DNA of 64,000 bases from JAOAPY01 sp038237475 (GTDB taxonomy: Bacteria > Acidobacteriota > Blastocatellia > Pyrinomonadales > Pyrinomonadaceae), in NCBI GenBank assembly GCA_038237475.1, contig JBBRYS010000006.1, forward strand, positions 329,257 through 393,256, written 5' to 3'. A program made the translations under genes and the position numbers. Below are positions 16,178 to 25,578 of the stretch, piece by piece (within the stretch, counting starts at the first letter, position 1; each line of letters starts with the position of its first letter). The notes under the pieces were generated by a model, which made no database searches, was not told the DNA's origin, and worked only from the letters and a program-made list of their open reading frames with translations.

Positions 16178-16386
16178 AGTCCTCCTGACAGGGAAGTCCG
16201 CGTCCTCTCGCACTTGCGGATGGTCTACTCAAATTAATTTGCGATCTGATTGCGTGGAGATTATATACGGGCCGCTGCCAGGAAGAAATGCAGCAGGCGC
16301 TGGCCTCCTGGTGCGAAGAGGCAGCACTGCCATGACAGCATGCGAAAAGTGAAATGATCGGATTATCTGCGGTTGAAACCGGGCGC

Positions 16387-17535
16387 CTAGTCTGACACGG
16401 ATGCCGGCAGCGGCGCCGATCCCATGCGGCGCAACCAACGGAAATGTGAAGTGACACCGGACACAAAGGTTTCGTGATCTCCGAATCGCACCCCGAACTC
16501 GCGACAGGTTGATTCCACGATCTTTGAGATGGCCGGATAGTTGACATGGCACATTCGCGGGAATAGATGGTGCTCAATCTGAAAGTTCAGGCCGCCAAAA
16601 AGCCAGGCCGCGACGCGGCTGTTGCGGGAAAAATCCACCGTCGTTTCAACTTGATGGATGGCCCAGGAGTTAGCGATGCGGCCAGTCTCCGCGTGCGGTA
16701 ACGGGAACGCTGCCTCTTCGACCATGTGCGCCAGCAGAAAGACGACACTCATCGACATTCCCAAAACAAACTCCGTCAGGGCGTAGAACGCCAGCGCGAC
16801 CCACCATGGGTGGAACATGAGCGGAATTACAAATGCAAAAATAACGAAGACCGTTTTGCCAAGAAAGAAAATCGCGAGATTCCATCCCTTCGGCCGGGGA
16901 ATGTGATGGGCCTTGATGCGGCCGGTGAACAGCTCCAGAAAATCATCGTGCAGATGCCACTTGATCGATATCAATCCATAGAATGGCCAGAGATAAAACT
17001 GCTGAAAGCGGTGCAGCTTGAATCGCTTTTGATGCGGCGTCACGCGACCGAGCCCGCCCCAGTCGATGTCGGTGTCGTGATCTGCAATGTTAGCGTAGGT
17101 GTGATGCAGCACCGCATGCTTCCAGTGCCATAGATAGGAACTGCCGCCAATCAGGTCCAGGCTCATCGCCATCAACTGGTTGACCCAGCGATGATCGGAA
17201 TAAGCCTGATGGCCGCCGTCGTGTTGAATGTTGAAACCGATACCTGCGGTGGTTAGTCCCAACCAGAGTGCCAGGGGCAAAGCTTGCCACCAGGTTTGCG
17301 CGACGAACACCAGCAGTGTGTACGAGGTTATTAAACTCGCCAGCAGGATCGCTGTCTTCAGATACATCTGGGGACAATCGCGCTGCCGCCGTCCGGTGCT
17401 GCGGCAAAACTCGTCCACGCGCCGTCGTAACTCAATTTGAAAGCGATCGTCTTTCTCGAATTTCAGTCTCGCCCGGAGCTCTTTATCGCGTTCGACCACT
17501 CGAGGAGACGCCACCAGAATTTCTGTCTCTACCAT
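16387..17535 (-). CDS. Membrane fatty acid desaturase (acyl-lipid/linoleoyl-CoA type)
   Basis: A 382-residue protein. All three histidine boxes are present: HDGGH near 109, HHTYANIADHD near 145 and QIEHHLFPRMCHVNYP near 325. Hydrophobic pairs lie at about 60-100 and 205-260. The QxxHH third box is typical of front-end or acyl-CoA desaturases that insert a double bond into membrane fatty acids with a di-iron centre. No cytochrome b5 domain is fused. It would adjust membrane fluidity. It stands alone, with about 200 non-coding bases after it and about 400 before it. Confidence 0.9.
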   Translation of the reverse strand: MVETEILVASPRVVERDKELRARLKFEKDDRFQIELRRRVDEFCRSTGRRQRDCPQMYLKTAILLASLITSYTLLVFVAQTWWQALPLALWLGLTTAGIGFNIQHDGGHQAYSDHRWVNQLMAMSLDLIGGSSYLWHWKHAVLHHTYANIADHDTDIDWGGLGRVTPHQKRFKLHRFQQFYLWPFYGLISIKWHLHDDFLELFTGRIKAHHIPRPKGWNLAIFFLGKTVFVIFAFVIPLMFHPWWVALAFYALTEFVLGMSMSVVFLLAHMVEEAAFPLPHAETGRIANSWAIHQVETTVDFSRNSRVAAWLFGGLNFQIEHHLFPRMCHVNYPAISKIVESTCREFGVRFGDHETFVSGVTSHFRWLRRMGSAPLPASVSD

Positions 17536-17931
17536 TTAGTTAGCCTGTCCTTAGAATTACTGCTACTTAATTGTACGGGTGAGGTCAACAATCGGCGCAG
17601 AGACTTAGTTGCGCCACCGCGCTCGATCTTAAACTCGATTGAGACAGGGGCGGGTAATAGTTATGTAAGAGTTGGTGGGCTTTGCCCAAGCCAATTGTCA
17701 TGCAACCGTCTGCGGCTTGCCCAAAAAGTCGCTTCCACCGTGTGTCCGCGTTTAGCGGACGATTGAAAACAGCTCGATTTATCGCTGGGATCGGTCGGAA
17801 GTGAGGACTGTCAATCGTTTGCGCTCCTATCCCCAAACTGCCGGGCTACTTTCATTCGTCCGCCTTGTGGACTGATGGTTCTATTTCATTGGGCCAAGCA
17901 AGTGCGAAATTTGCGGGAATCACTGCCGGGC
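17536..17931. other. Intergenic stretch with two small hairpins
   Basis: No convincing gene. Two hairpins are visible. TTGGTGGGC...GCCCAAGCCAA lies at 17672-17694. GTCCGC-GTTTA-GCGGAC lies at 17744-17760 and resembles in design the GTCCGTGAAACGGAC element at 24654. Neither has a T run, so they are not obvious terminators. The stretch must hold the promoter of the desaturase gene, but I could not single it out. Confidence 0.4.
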
Positions 17932-19644
17932 TCACTTGAGCGCCTGATCAACTCCGGAGGGATCGTCCAGCAGAATCCACTCGATGATCGAGAGCGGCAA
18001 ACTCCCGTTCTTGATGAGATCGTCATGAAATTGGCCGAGACGGAAGTTGGCGCCCTGCTTGTCCCGATATCTGCCCAGCAGCCGCATTATCTGCCATTTA
18101 CCGGTCATGTAAGTAATTTTTTGGGTTGGGCTTGCGGCCGCGCCGGCTGCCTCACCTTCCGCGGCTTCGCGATCGAGACCACCGGCTTCCATGAAATACT
18201 TCACTGCCTGTTCAAAGGCCCACTTGCCCGTATGCAGATTCACGTCCACGCCGATGCGCGCCGCGCGATAGCGCGAGAGACGAAGCACCTGGCCCTGGGA
18301 TGCAGAGTTCACCTGATAGAGACCCGTACGCGACAGCATTTCTTCGCCGTAGAGCGCCCAGCCTTCGATCAAAATGTTATCTGAATGCTGGCGACGGATT
18401 TCATTCGTTAGGTGATTGGCGATTGAGAGTTGTAGAAAGTGACCGGGAATTCCTTCGTGACCGAGGATGGGCCGCGGGTCTTCGATCGCAGCACGGATAT
18501 AAAAATTTTTGCTGGCCGGATTGTAAGTGGGAATGAAATAGAAACCGTCCGGATCCTTGTCATACACACCGGGCGCATTCATGAAGCCGCCGGGACTGGT
18601 TGGTTTGAAGGCTTCGGGCAACTGACGAATTTCAAACCGCCCCAGGTATGAAGGAAGCGTCACCAGGTGCTTGTCTTTGAGGAAGCCGATCATCTCTGCC
18701 TGGCGGCTCTCGTACGCTTTCAGAAAAGCTTCCTGATCTTTCGGCACATTTGCACTGCGAGCGGGGTTGGGATCAGCCAGCGAAGGGTCAGGCAGCATCG
18801 ACTCCAGGCCGCGATAGCTTCCCAGTTCTGCCTGGCCCAGCATCTCGAGCTGCTTGGCATCGAGCGGCAGCAGGTAAACATTTTTCAGAAGATAGTTGTA
18901 GTTCTCTTCTCCCATCGGCTTGAAAGGCACCATGCCGGGCAGACGCCGCTCCAGCCAGTCGGCGTAACCATGAATTGAAACCAGGGCCGCATCACGGGCC
19001 TTGACCAACTCATTCCGTTCGGCCGGATTTAGATCTTTGGCCAGGGTCATCAGGCTGTCGGTGAAGAGCGTGTCGACGGAGCGCGCTGAGTCAATCGCCA
19101 GTTGCGCGTACAGTCGCACCGGCTTGTTCAGGTTGTGTTTGCCCAGTTCAATCACGAAGGGCATCTGCTTTAAGCGCGCGGTGGCTGCGATTGCCCGGTT
19201 GCGTGGCGTGTCGTATTCCTTCTTGAGCAGCGAAAAGATGCCGTTGCTGCACTCGTTGACATAGACCTGCGGGTCGGTTTCCTCAAAATCAATCACCCGA
19301 TCGAAGAATGCGACGTTTTCAAGCTGCGCGCGAAACAGCAGCCAATCGATGCGATCGTCCTTGCTCCATTTGTCAGTCTGCATGCCCCGCACTTTGTTGA
19401 GCACTTCCTTGACGTGCAGGCGCCGGCCGAGGAGTGAAGCGAGCGAATAGTCCGTCAGCTTGTTGTCCCAGGTGTGCAAGCCCGCGTCGCTGGAGGTGAC
19501 CGGATAGTTTTGATTGCGCCAGTTGTAATAGTCCTGGGCCAGACGTTGGAGATCGGCAGGTGTCTTTGGATCCTGCGCTTGTGACTGGCCGGCTGCAAGG
19601 AAAGTTATCAGCAGTGCGGTCAGCAGCAGTGCAAACAGTTTCAT
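17932..19644 (-). CDS. DUF885 family secreted metallopeptidase-like protein
   Basis: A 570-residue protein with a signal peptide (FALLLTALLITFLAAGQSQA). The DUF885 zinc motif is clear at about 395: GHEGIPGHFLQLSIANH, i.e. HExxxGH, followed about 25 residues on by EGWALYGEEML with its conserved Glu. The C-terminal region (LRLSRYRAARIGVDVNLHTG, KITYMTGKWQIMRL) matches the family end. DUF885 proteins are probable periplasmic or outer-membrane carboxypeptidases, common in acidobacterial and xanthomonad genomes; the substrate is unknown. It is a single-gene unit, and its full length suggests it is intact. Confidence 0.9.
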   Translation of the reverse strand: MKLFALLLTALLITFLAAGQSQAQDPKTPADLQRLAQDYYNWRNQNYPVTSSDAGLHTWDNKLTDYSLASLLGRRLHVKEVLNKVRGMQTDKWSKDDRIDWLLFRAQLENVAFFDRVIDFEETDPQVYVNECSNGIFSLLKKEYDTPRNRAIAATARLKQMPFVIELGKHNLNKPVRLYAQLAIDSARSVDTLFTDSLMTLAKDLNPAERNELVKARDAALVSIHGYADWLERRLPGMVPFKPMGEENYNYLLKNVYLLPLDAKQLEMLGQAELGSYRGLESMLPDPSLADPNPARSANVPKDQEAFLKAYESRQAEMIGFLKDKHLVTLPSYLGRFEIRQLPEAFKPTSPGGFMNAPGVYDKDPDGFYFIPTYNPASKNFYIRAAIEDPRPILGHEGIPGHFLQLSIANHLTNEIRRQHSDNILIEGWALYGEEMLSRTGLYQVNSASQGQVLRLSRYRAARIGVDVNLHTGKWAFEQAVKYFMEAGGLDREAAEGEAAGAAASPTQKITYMTGKWQIMRLLGRYRDKQGANFRLGQFHDDLIKNGSLPLSIIEWILLDDPSGVDQALK

Positions 19645-19750
19645 GAAATCAAGCCTCGATGGATGTTAAGGGTCTTATCAGATAATGCCAGAAGTCGACT
19701 GTACCCTACTGCAGCCTCCGCCGTCGCCTTCGGAGAGCGGCGCCCGGGAG

Positions 19751-20719
19751 TCATTCGCTCACGCAATTCTCAACCAGGGCGCGTGCGTTACGCTGCAGAC
19801 CCGTCAGCTTCGCCCGCTTGATTGCGCTTTTACGAAAGCGTTCGGCGTAACTCTCAGGGTTCAGGGCCAGCAGCTCAGAGAGCGTTGCGTTCACATTGCC
19901 GGAGCGCGGTTCGAAGCGGCCCTCGCTGGTCGGCTGCTCAAATCTGTTCCAGGGACAGACATCCTGACAAATGTCACAGCCGTAGAGCCAGCCTTCCAGG
20001 CGATTTTCAATGCCTTGAGGGAGTTCAGGTGCGCGCAGCTCAATCGTCGCGTACGAGATGCAGCGAGTTGAATCCACCAAATAAGGCTCAGTGATGGCAG
20101 CCGTTGGACAAGCTTCAATACAAAGCGTGCAGGTGCCGCAATGGTCTTCGATCCGTTCCGCGTCGTATTCCAGTTCAAGGTTCAACACTAACTCGCCGAT
20201 GAAGACCCAGGAACCGTATTCAGGCGTGATCACGTTGGTATGTTTTCCCAACCAGCCGAGACCAGCACGCACGGCCCAGGCTTTGTCCATCATGGGCTGG
20301 ATGTCGACGCAAACTTTGCCTTCGGCTTCAGGCCATTCTGCGCGAATCCAACTGAGGATGGCTTTCAACTTTTCGCCCACGACGTCGTGATAATCATCTC
20401 CCCAGGCGTACCGAGAGATCTTGCCGGTTTCGGGAAGGGCAGCATGGCGATGATCGGTAAAGTAATTGAGAGCGACAACGAGGACTGATTTTGCGGCCGG
20501 GAAAAATTCTCGAGGATCCACTCGTCGATCCGGATCTCGTCTCATCCAACTCATTTCGCCCTCATAACCGCGCGCCAGCCACTCTTCCAACCGTTCGCGT
20601 TCTTCACCCAGAGCTTCGGCCCGCACGATGCCGGCTTTGTCAAAACCTGCGTCGAGGGCGCGTTGCTTGATCAATGCGGAGAGCACACGCGGATCTCTGG
20701 TGTCCTTATTTAAAGTCAT
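19751..20719 (-). CDS. queG: Epoxyqueuosine reductase
   Basis: A 322-residue protein. It reduces epoxyqueuosine to queuosine in tRNA anticodons (last step of queuosine synthesis), using cobalamin and two 4Fe-4S clusters. The clusters are visible as CGTCTLCIEACPTAAI and CDICQDVCPWN near 190-250. The N-terminal cobalamin domain has FDKAGIVRAEALGEERERLE, LARGYEGEMSWM and FPAAKSVLVVALNY. The C-terminal end is shorter than in forms with HEAT repeats. It is monocistronic on the minus strand. No other queuosine gene is in the window. Confidence 0.94.
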   Translation of the reverse strand: MTLNKDTRDPRVLSALIKQRALDAGFDKAGIVRAEALGEERERLEEWLARGYEGEMSWMRRDPDRRVDPREFFPAAKSVLVVALNYFTDHRHAALPETGKISRYAWGDDYHDVVGEKLKAILSWIRAEWPEAEGKVCVDIQPMMDKAWAVRAGLGWLGKHTNVITPEYGSWVFIGELVLNLELEYDAERIEDHCGTCTLCIEACPTAAITEPYLVDSTRCISYATIELRAPELPQGIENRLEGWLYGCDICQDVCPWNRFEQPTSEGRFEPRSGNVNATLSELLALNPESYAERFRKSAIKRAKLTGLQRNARALVENCVSE

Positions 20720-20859
20720 TAGCGGTGAGGGGATTGTAGCTTATCGTCGGAGGGCAGTTACAGGGACGCAGACGTCTTTCGCTCAGACGCACTGACACAC
20801 GAAAGGGCGTGTCACTTGAGTGGGAAACGAGCTCAGTGCTGACTCGAATGAATCGCCTG

Positions 20860-21345
20860 CTAGTCGATCTTTTGTATCGTGATCGTAATTAAAGGCGAGT
20901 CGCCGGCAGTGCGATTGTAAGAAACCCAATAACCGGCTTTAGCATAGCGAATCATTTTATACATCGAGCCGTCAGGCTTGGCGTCGAGTTCGAGTCCGAC
21001 CACGGTTTTCGGAGTGGGCACATCGGGGCCGGCGGAGCTGAAATCCACCGACATGACCGCGACCTTGTGGGCCTTGTCGTAAACGATCTGGGCGGTTTCG
21101 CGATCGCTGAAGATATAAAAATCCTGCTCGTCGCCCTTGTCCCTGGGGTTACCTAATTTCTTGCGGGTCTCTTCGGTTGTCATGCCGATTTGCACGCCAC
21201 GATACTCGCGGAACACTGGCTGGTCATCTTCTGCCCCACCTCTTTTTTGCGCCATAGACCGCGAGGGCACCAGACACACCAGAGTAGTTAAGGCAAACAA
21301 GAGGGCCAGCGCTTTACCGGTTGAAATACATAAAATACGACTCAT
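20860..21345 (-). CDS. Secreted BamE/SmpA-like small protein
   Basis: A 161-residue protein with a signal peptide (GKALALLFALTTLVCLVPSR). After a short linker comes VQIGMTTEETRKKLGNPRDK at about 50-70. This resembles the 'i.iGmt.eeV...lG.P' motif of BamE/SmpA-type outer-membrane assembly proteins and BLIP-like folds. The remaining strands (AQIVYDKAHKVAVMSVDFSS; AGYWVSYNRTAG) fit a small alpha/beta domain. There is no lipobox Cys at the signal end, so it is not an obvious lipoprotein. The functional assignment is weak. Confidence 0.65.
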   Translation of the reverse strand: MSRILCISTGKALALLFALTTLVCLVPSRSMAQKRGGAEDDQPVFREYRGVQIGMTTEETRKKLGNPRDKGDEQDFYIFSDRETAQIVYDKAHKVAVMSVDFSSAGPDVPTPKTVVGLELDAKPDGSMYKMIRYAKAGYWVSYNRTAGDSPLITITIQKID

Positions 21346-21629
21346 GTGATTTTCTCCTGGCGAGAAATTTGCGGCTTGGGCGCTCGTGCGAGGGCGCAGC
21401 GAGCCGGATAAAAACAGGGCGAGAAGTGCACTGCCGGGAGCAGCCTTAAGATATCTACGCGGCCGGACAATAATCCGAAATCGTCCTCCAAGTCAAATTT
21501 TTTTGAGCTTGCTGATCCCTCTGGTTCGCCTGAATACATCAGGTGTGCCTTAAGGTCTTGACTGGACCACGATTTTCGCATAGAAGCAGGGCAGGCATTC
21601 TAAGAAATCTGTTGAAGGAGTCCCAGTTT

Positions 21630-22577
21630 ATGAAAAAAATCTTTGCGCTCGTCGTTCTCCTGGCTGCAGCCACGGCCTGCAGCACCGAACCACCGGCCAC
21701 GCCCACGGCAACCAATGCCAATATGGCGCCGGCCACGAAAGCAACCGTTGCTCTAACAGAAGCTGATGCGATAGCTAAAGAAAAAGCAACATGGGAAGCG
21801 CTGACGAAGAAAGACTATGAAACCTTTGGAAACGATCTGAATTCAGACTACGTCGAAATCGGCAGCGAAGGCATCTATGATAAGCCGGGAATCCTGGCCT
21901 ACCTCAAAGAATTGACCCTCACCGAAACGACTTTCTCTGACTGGAAGTACCTGACCATCGATAAAGATGCGGTGATTGTAACTTATCAGGTGAACATCAA
22001 AGGGACATTCAAGGGCGAGGCCATTCCGGCCGGGCCTTATCGCGCCTCATCTGTCTGGGTGAATCGTGACGGCAAGTGGCAAGCGATCTTCTACCAGGAA
22101 ACGCTGGCCAAAGCTGCGCCGGCAACACCCCCGGCGGCCGCCAGCCCAGCCGCGAAGACAACGGCCAGCCCCGCAGCCAAAGCCGCGGACATGGCAGCCG
22201 GCCCGGATGCTGAAGCCAACGAGAAGATGGTTTGGGATACCTTCAAGACCAAAGATTTCGATGGCTTCGCCTCGATGCTGGCGGCTGATTTTGTCGAGAT
22301 CGAAGCCGACGGATTCTATGACAAGGCTGGCGCCGTCAAGTCCGTCAGCGGCATGCCTGCAGGAGCCAAGTTTGAACTGAGCGAGTGGAAGACTACGAAG
22401 TTTGATAATGACGCTTCATTGGTTACCTATCTGGTCACCACGCCGGGTCCCAAGCCAATGAAGGAGCGACACAGCACCATCTGGGTCAATCGCGCGGGCA
22501 AATGGTCAGCGCTGTTCCACCAGGGTACTCCGGTTGAAGCTGCAGCACCGGCAAAGGCCGCGAAGCCTGCGATGTAA
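21630..22577 (+). CDS. Lipoprotein with two SnoaL/DUF4440-like domains
   Basis: About 315 residues from ATG 21630, chosen because GAAGGAG precedes it and it opens a lipoprotein signal (MKKIFALVVLLAAATACSTE, lipobox ATAC). Two similar NTF2-like units follow: EKATWEALTKKDYETFGNDL with DYVEIGSEGIYDKPG at about 50-180, and EKMVWDTFKTKDFDGFASML with DFVEIEADGFYDKAG at about 220-310. Both end in a 'VWVNRDGKW.AIFYQ/FHQ' strand. An Ala/Pro/Thr linker joins them. It probably binds a small ligand in the envelope; the ligand is unknown. Confidence 0.82.
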   Translation: MKKIFALVVLLAAATACSTEPPATPTATNANMAPATKATVALTEADAIAKEKATWEALTKKDYETFGNDLNSDYVEIGSEGIYDKPGILAYLKELTLTETTFSDWKYLTIDKDAVIVTYQVNIKGTFKGEAIPAGPYRASSVWVNRDGKWQAIFYQETLAKAAPATPPAAASPAAKTTASPAAKAADMAAGPDAEANEKMVWDTFKTKDFDGFASMLAADFVEIEADGFYDKAGAVKSVSGMPAGAKFELSEWKTTKFDNDASLVTYLVTTPGPKPMKERHSTIWVNRAGKWSALFHQGTPVEAAAPAKAAKPAM

Positions 22578-22593
22578 ATACGGACAAACTGGT

Positions 22594-23667
22594 TCACTGC
22601 CAGATTCCGGGTATGACAGTCGCGCACGAAGGACACTTTCCTTCGGGCGCGACTTTCATTTGCTTGATGATGTAGCCATACCTCTCAATTAGCAGTTCGT
22701 CACAAGCGGGACAATAAGTGTTTTCCCAGCGACCCACGCGTCCCGGGAGATTACCTGCGTAAACGTATCTGAGACCGGCCGAGCGACCGATCTCGCAAGC
22801 TTCAAGCAACTGCTCGGCAGTAGTGTTTGCGTTTTCGGTCATTCGATAGTCCTGATGAAAAGCCGTCACATGCCAGGGAATATCAGGTGAAACCCCGGCA
22901 ATGAAATCAGCCGCCCGCTTTAACTCATCAGTGGAATCGTTAAATCCGGGAATCACGAGCGTCACAATTTCTTCCCAAAAGCCGCGGTCATGGACCATCT
23001 CGATCGTGCTGAGAATATTCTCCAGCACTCCGCCGAGCTGGCGATAATTCTTATCGCTCATGGACTTTAGATCGATCTTGTAACAGTCGGTCCAGGGGCG
23101 CAGATAATCGAGCACTTGCGGAGTGGCGTTCCCGTTTGAAATGAAAGCCGTGCGCAATCCCTGAGGACGTGCTTTTTGAAAGACTTCAACGGCCCACTCA
23201 GCCGTAATCAGTGGCTCGTTATAGCTGCTGCCCACCATCGCTGCTCCATAGGCCCTGGCCATCGAAACCAAGCGATCGGCTGTAATTCTGTGTGGAGTCG
23301 CGATCGCTGCATCGTCGCGCAATGCTTGTGAGGTCAACCAGTTTTGACAATAGCCGCAGTGTAAGTCGCATCCCAGCATGCCAAAGGTGAGCGTGTCCGA
23401 GCCCGGCAGCACGTGAAAGAAGGGCTTCTTCTCAGTCGGGTCGGAGGCGAGCGCCGCCACATAGTTCACGGGCACCCGCAGGTGTCCGCCTTCGTTAAAG
23501 CGCACCTTGCAGATACCCCGCTTGCCTTCATTGATGAGGCAGCGATGCCCACACGCGAAACAGCGCAGCGCTTTATTAGGCAAATGTTCGGTGACTTCCG
23601 CCGCACCCTCGCCGGTCATGTCGTCGAGGACTTCTGCCAGAGTCAGGGCGGTAGTACTTAACGGCAT
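22594..23667 (-). CDS. amrS: AmmeMemoRadiSam-type radical SAM enzyme (AmrS)
   Basis: A 357-residue protein. The radical SAM cluster motif is CDLHCGYCQNW at about 101-111. Before it are the family's extra Cys (CFACGHRCLINEGKRGICKV near 37-56), and near the C-terminus CPACDEL and CPSCATV. The pattern LTFGMLGCDLHCGYCQNWLT is that of AmrS, the radical SAM partner of MEMO1- and AMMECR1-like proteins. Those two partners are not in the window, so the enzyme is a stand-alone gene here. The reaction it catalyses is not settled in the literature I know. Confidence 0.88.
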   Translation of the reverse strand: MPLSTTALTLAEVLDDMTGEGAAEVTEHLPNKALRCFACGHRCLINEGKRGICKVRFNEGGHLRVPVNYVAALASDPTEKKPFFHVLPGSDTLTFGMLGCDLHCGYCQNWLTSQALRDDAAIATPHRITADRLVSMARAYGAAMVGSSYNEPLITAEWAVEVFQKARPQGLRTAFISNGNATPQVLDYLRPWTDCYKIDLKSMSDKNYRQLGGVLENILSTIEMVHDRGFWEEIVTLVIPGFNDSTDELKRAADFIAGVSPDIPWHVTAFHQDYRMTENANTTAEQLLEACEIGRSAGLRYVYAGNLPGRVGRWENTYCPACDELLIERYGYIIKQMKVAPEGKCPSCATVIPGIWQ

Positions 23668-23757
23668 TTAATTTAGTCCTTCACAGTAATGACTAAACTG
23701 CGCGGGCTTCAGTTTGCTGATTTTGGGGGAGAGGCAAGGCTGAAAATCTTTGCTGCT

Positions 23758-24444
23758 TCAACGCGGGGGAATGTCGGATGTCGACGCGAAATGCAGGGTC
23801 TTCAGAATTCTCGCAGCTGCATCCTCCGCGGCCACCCGCAGTCGCTGTTGCACCACGGTGTTGTTTGAGCCAGTGCCGGGTCCCAGCACTACACCGCCCC
23901 TTGGATAATTCCCCTGATAGCTTGAGCCCTGCGCCTTTACTTTCGCAGTGATCGCTTCCCAGACGAAAAACTCTATGAAGACCGCATCGAGGTTGCCGCC
24001 GTAAGAACCCATTTGATCTTCGCCACGCAGGTTGAGCCAGATCACCAAACCGTCATTGGCATCATGGGCTTGTTGGATCGCATCGCTGCGACTCATTTCT
24101 TTATTCGCCAGTTCGACAGTGACTGCGCTGGATTCCTGTAAGCGCCTGCTGCAGCTTTGCAGAACATCGTCGTAAAGATAGAGAGGGATTCCCGCGAAGA
24201 CATCACCGCGGTTGGCGCTCACGAGTAGATGGATGCGCCTCTCGTCTTTCTGTGGGCGCCTCTCTTCCGGCGACGGCTCCGGCGTCGGAACGCTGACTGC
24301 CGGTGACCTGGAACCGCGCCGGCCGGATTGTCCAAAAGAGAAAGCCGTTAAGCTGAACAGAACGATAAGCGCTACGCCGATCATTTGCATGAGAACATGA
24401 GCGCGCTTTGATTGCGCGTCAGTTCTAAACCGTAGAAGCGTCAT
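23758..24444 (-). CDS. Secreted protein of unknown function
   Basis: A 228-residue protein. After a basic N-terminus there is a hydrophobic signal segment (LMQMIGVALIVLFSLTAFSF), then a Pro/Arg-rich linker (TPEPSPEERRPQKDERRIHL). The mature domain includes LYLYDDVLQSCSRRLQESSA, LVIWLNLRGEDQMGSYGGNL and VVQQRLRVAAEDAAARILKT. The pattern of a LV.W.. strand followed by a long helix is compatible with a small alpha/beta sensor fold, but I recognise no family. It is monocistronic. Confidence 0.6.
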   Translation of the reverse strand: MTLLRFRTDAQSKRAHVLMQMIGVALIVLFSLTAFSFGQSGRRGSRSPAVSVPTPEPSPEERRPQKDERRIHLLVSANRGDVFAGIPLYLYDDVLQSCSRRLQESSAVTVELANKEMSRSDAIQQAHDANDGLVIWLNLRGEDQMGSYGGNLDAVFIEFFVWEAITAKVKAQGSSYQGNYPRGGVVLGPGTGSNNTVVQQRLRVAAEDAAARILKTLHFASTSDIPPR

Positions 24445-24581
24445 GCGGTAACCTCTTCAACTTGTGGTGACGAGAACGAGGGAGAATCAGCGGCCACATT
24501 GTAGCACCGGCCACGCACAATTCTCTTCATTGGAGGGATCATAGTAGCCACGCGATTGTGCATCCGTGCAAAGGATTTACG

Positions 24582-24788
24582 AGTCCACGTAGCGGACAGC
24601 TGATAATAGCCCAGCAGTTCACTGCTGGGATCAACGTCATCATGTGATCAGAAGTCCGTGAAACGGACGGCTGATATGACCACTCTAATCGTCAGCCGTC
24701 CGTTTCACGGACTTCACCTTCGACCGAATTCTTTCCCCAGCGATGAATCGCTGGGCTACTTCCACGTCATCCGCTTCACGGACTTTGT
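24582..24788. repeat. Nested inverted-repeat array (three element types in mirror order)
   Basis: Three units read c-b-a and are then mirrored as a'-b'-c'. c: AGTCCACGTAGCGGAC (24582). b: TAGCCCAGCAGTTCACTGCT (24606). a: GTCCGTGAAACGGACGGCTG (24654). a': the reverse complement at 24691-24715; the extended 25-base arms match at 24 positions. b': CCCAGCGATGAATCGCTGGG (24735). c': CCGCTTCACGGACTTTG (24771). Each unit is itself a small palindrome. The whole array is non-coding and precedes the flavin reductase gene. Confidence 0.8.
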
Positions 24789-24891
24789 TAGCGGTCTTTT
24801 GCTAAACTACTGCTTGCTTTCAGATCAGCGCAGTTGCTTTAAGTCGAGTTTGGCGGCGGTGAGAACTCACACGCAAAGTTCGGAGAGAAGA

Positions 24892-25578
24892 TTGGTTTCA
24901 TTAATCATTACCGGCGTGCGCGAACAGGCGCCTCTAATTCGCTCATTCGACCTGATGCCCGTGGGAGCCAATGCGACCCACGGGATCAAATACATACCCG
25001 GCCAGGTTGCCGTGCTGCAGGTTCCCGGTGAAGAACCGGCTTACTTTGCGCTCGCCAGTGCGCCCGAGGATACAGCGTTAGAGGTCCTCGTGAAGCACAA
25101 GGCCGGCGCCAGCACTCGCATCTACGAGATGAAAGTTGAAGAGCAGCTTGAGTTGCTGGAAATTGCCGGTCACGGTTTCGACCTTGAAGCACAACGGGGC
25201 AAGGACCTTGTTTTTGTGGCCATGGGCACCGGTGTGGCGCCTTTACGGTCAGCGCTCAGGCACGTCTTGAAACGTAAACAAGACTTTGGCCAACTGGTGG
25301 TTTTGTACGGCGCGCGCACGCCGGACGATTTTTGCTTTCGCACCGAGACTCGAGATTGGGAGACAGCGGGGGTGGAACTGCGGCAGGTGATCTCGCGGCC
25401 CGACGGCCACGACTGGTCCGGATCCACAGGTTATGTGCAGTCGTTGCTAGACCATGTTCTGCCTGATCTGTCTTCTCCGATAGCTTTGATTTGCGGCTCA
25501 CTCGAAATGATTGGGCAAACTCGTGACCGTCTGCGCCAAATGGGCTTTGCTGCCGACGAGATACTGACCAATTACTAG
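24892..25578 (+). CDS. FAD/NAD(P)-binding oxidoreductase, ferredoxin-reductase fold
   Basis: About 228 residues from TTG 24892, which follows GGAGAG. An in-frame start at 24658 would translate the repeat array and is not believable. The FAD domain shows IKYIPGQVAVLQVPGEEPAY and FALASAPED (the RxxS position is degenerate). The NAD(P) part has LVFVAMGTGVAPLRSALRHV, LVVLYGARTPDDFCF and ALICGSLEMIGQTRDRLRQM. The terminal 2Fe-2S cysteine motif of AsrB/HydG relatives is absent. It may supply electrons to an unlinked oxygenase; the partner is unknown. Confidence 0.78.
   Translation: MVSLIITGVREQAPLIRSFDLMPVGANATHGIKYIPGQVAVLQVPGEEPAYFALASAPEDTALEVLVKHKAGASTRIYEMKVEEQLELLEIAGHGFDLEAQRGKDLVFVAMGTGVAPLRSALRHVLKRKQDFGQLVVLYGARTPDDFCFRTETRDWETAGVELRQVISRPDGHDWSGSTGYVQSLLDHVLPDLSSPIALICGSLEMIGQTRDRLRQMGFAADEILTNY

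Noticed and set aside
24658..24891. N-terminal extension of the flavin oxidoreductase
   Set aside because: The in-frame extension translates the palindromic repeat array, and the protein family begins after 24892.
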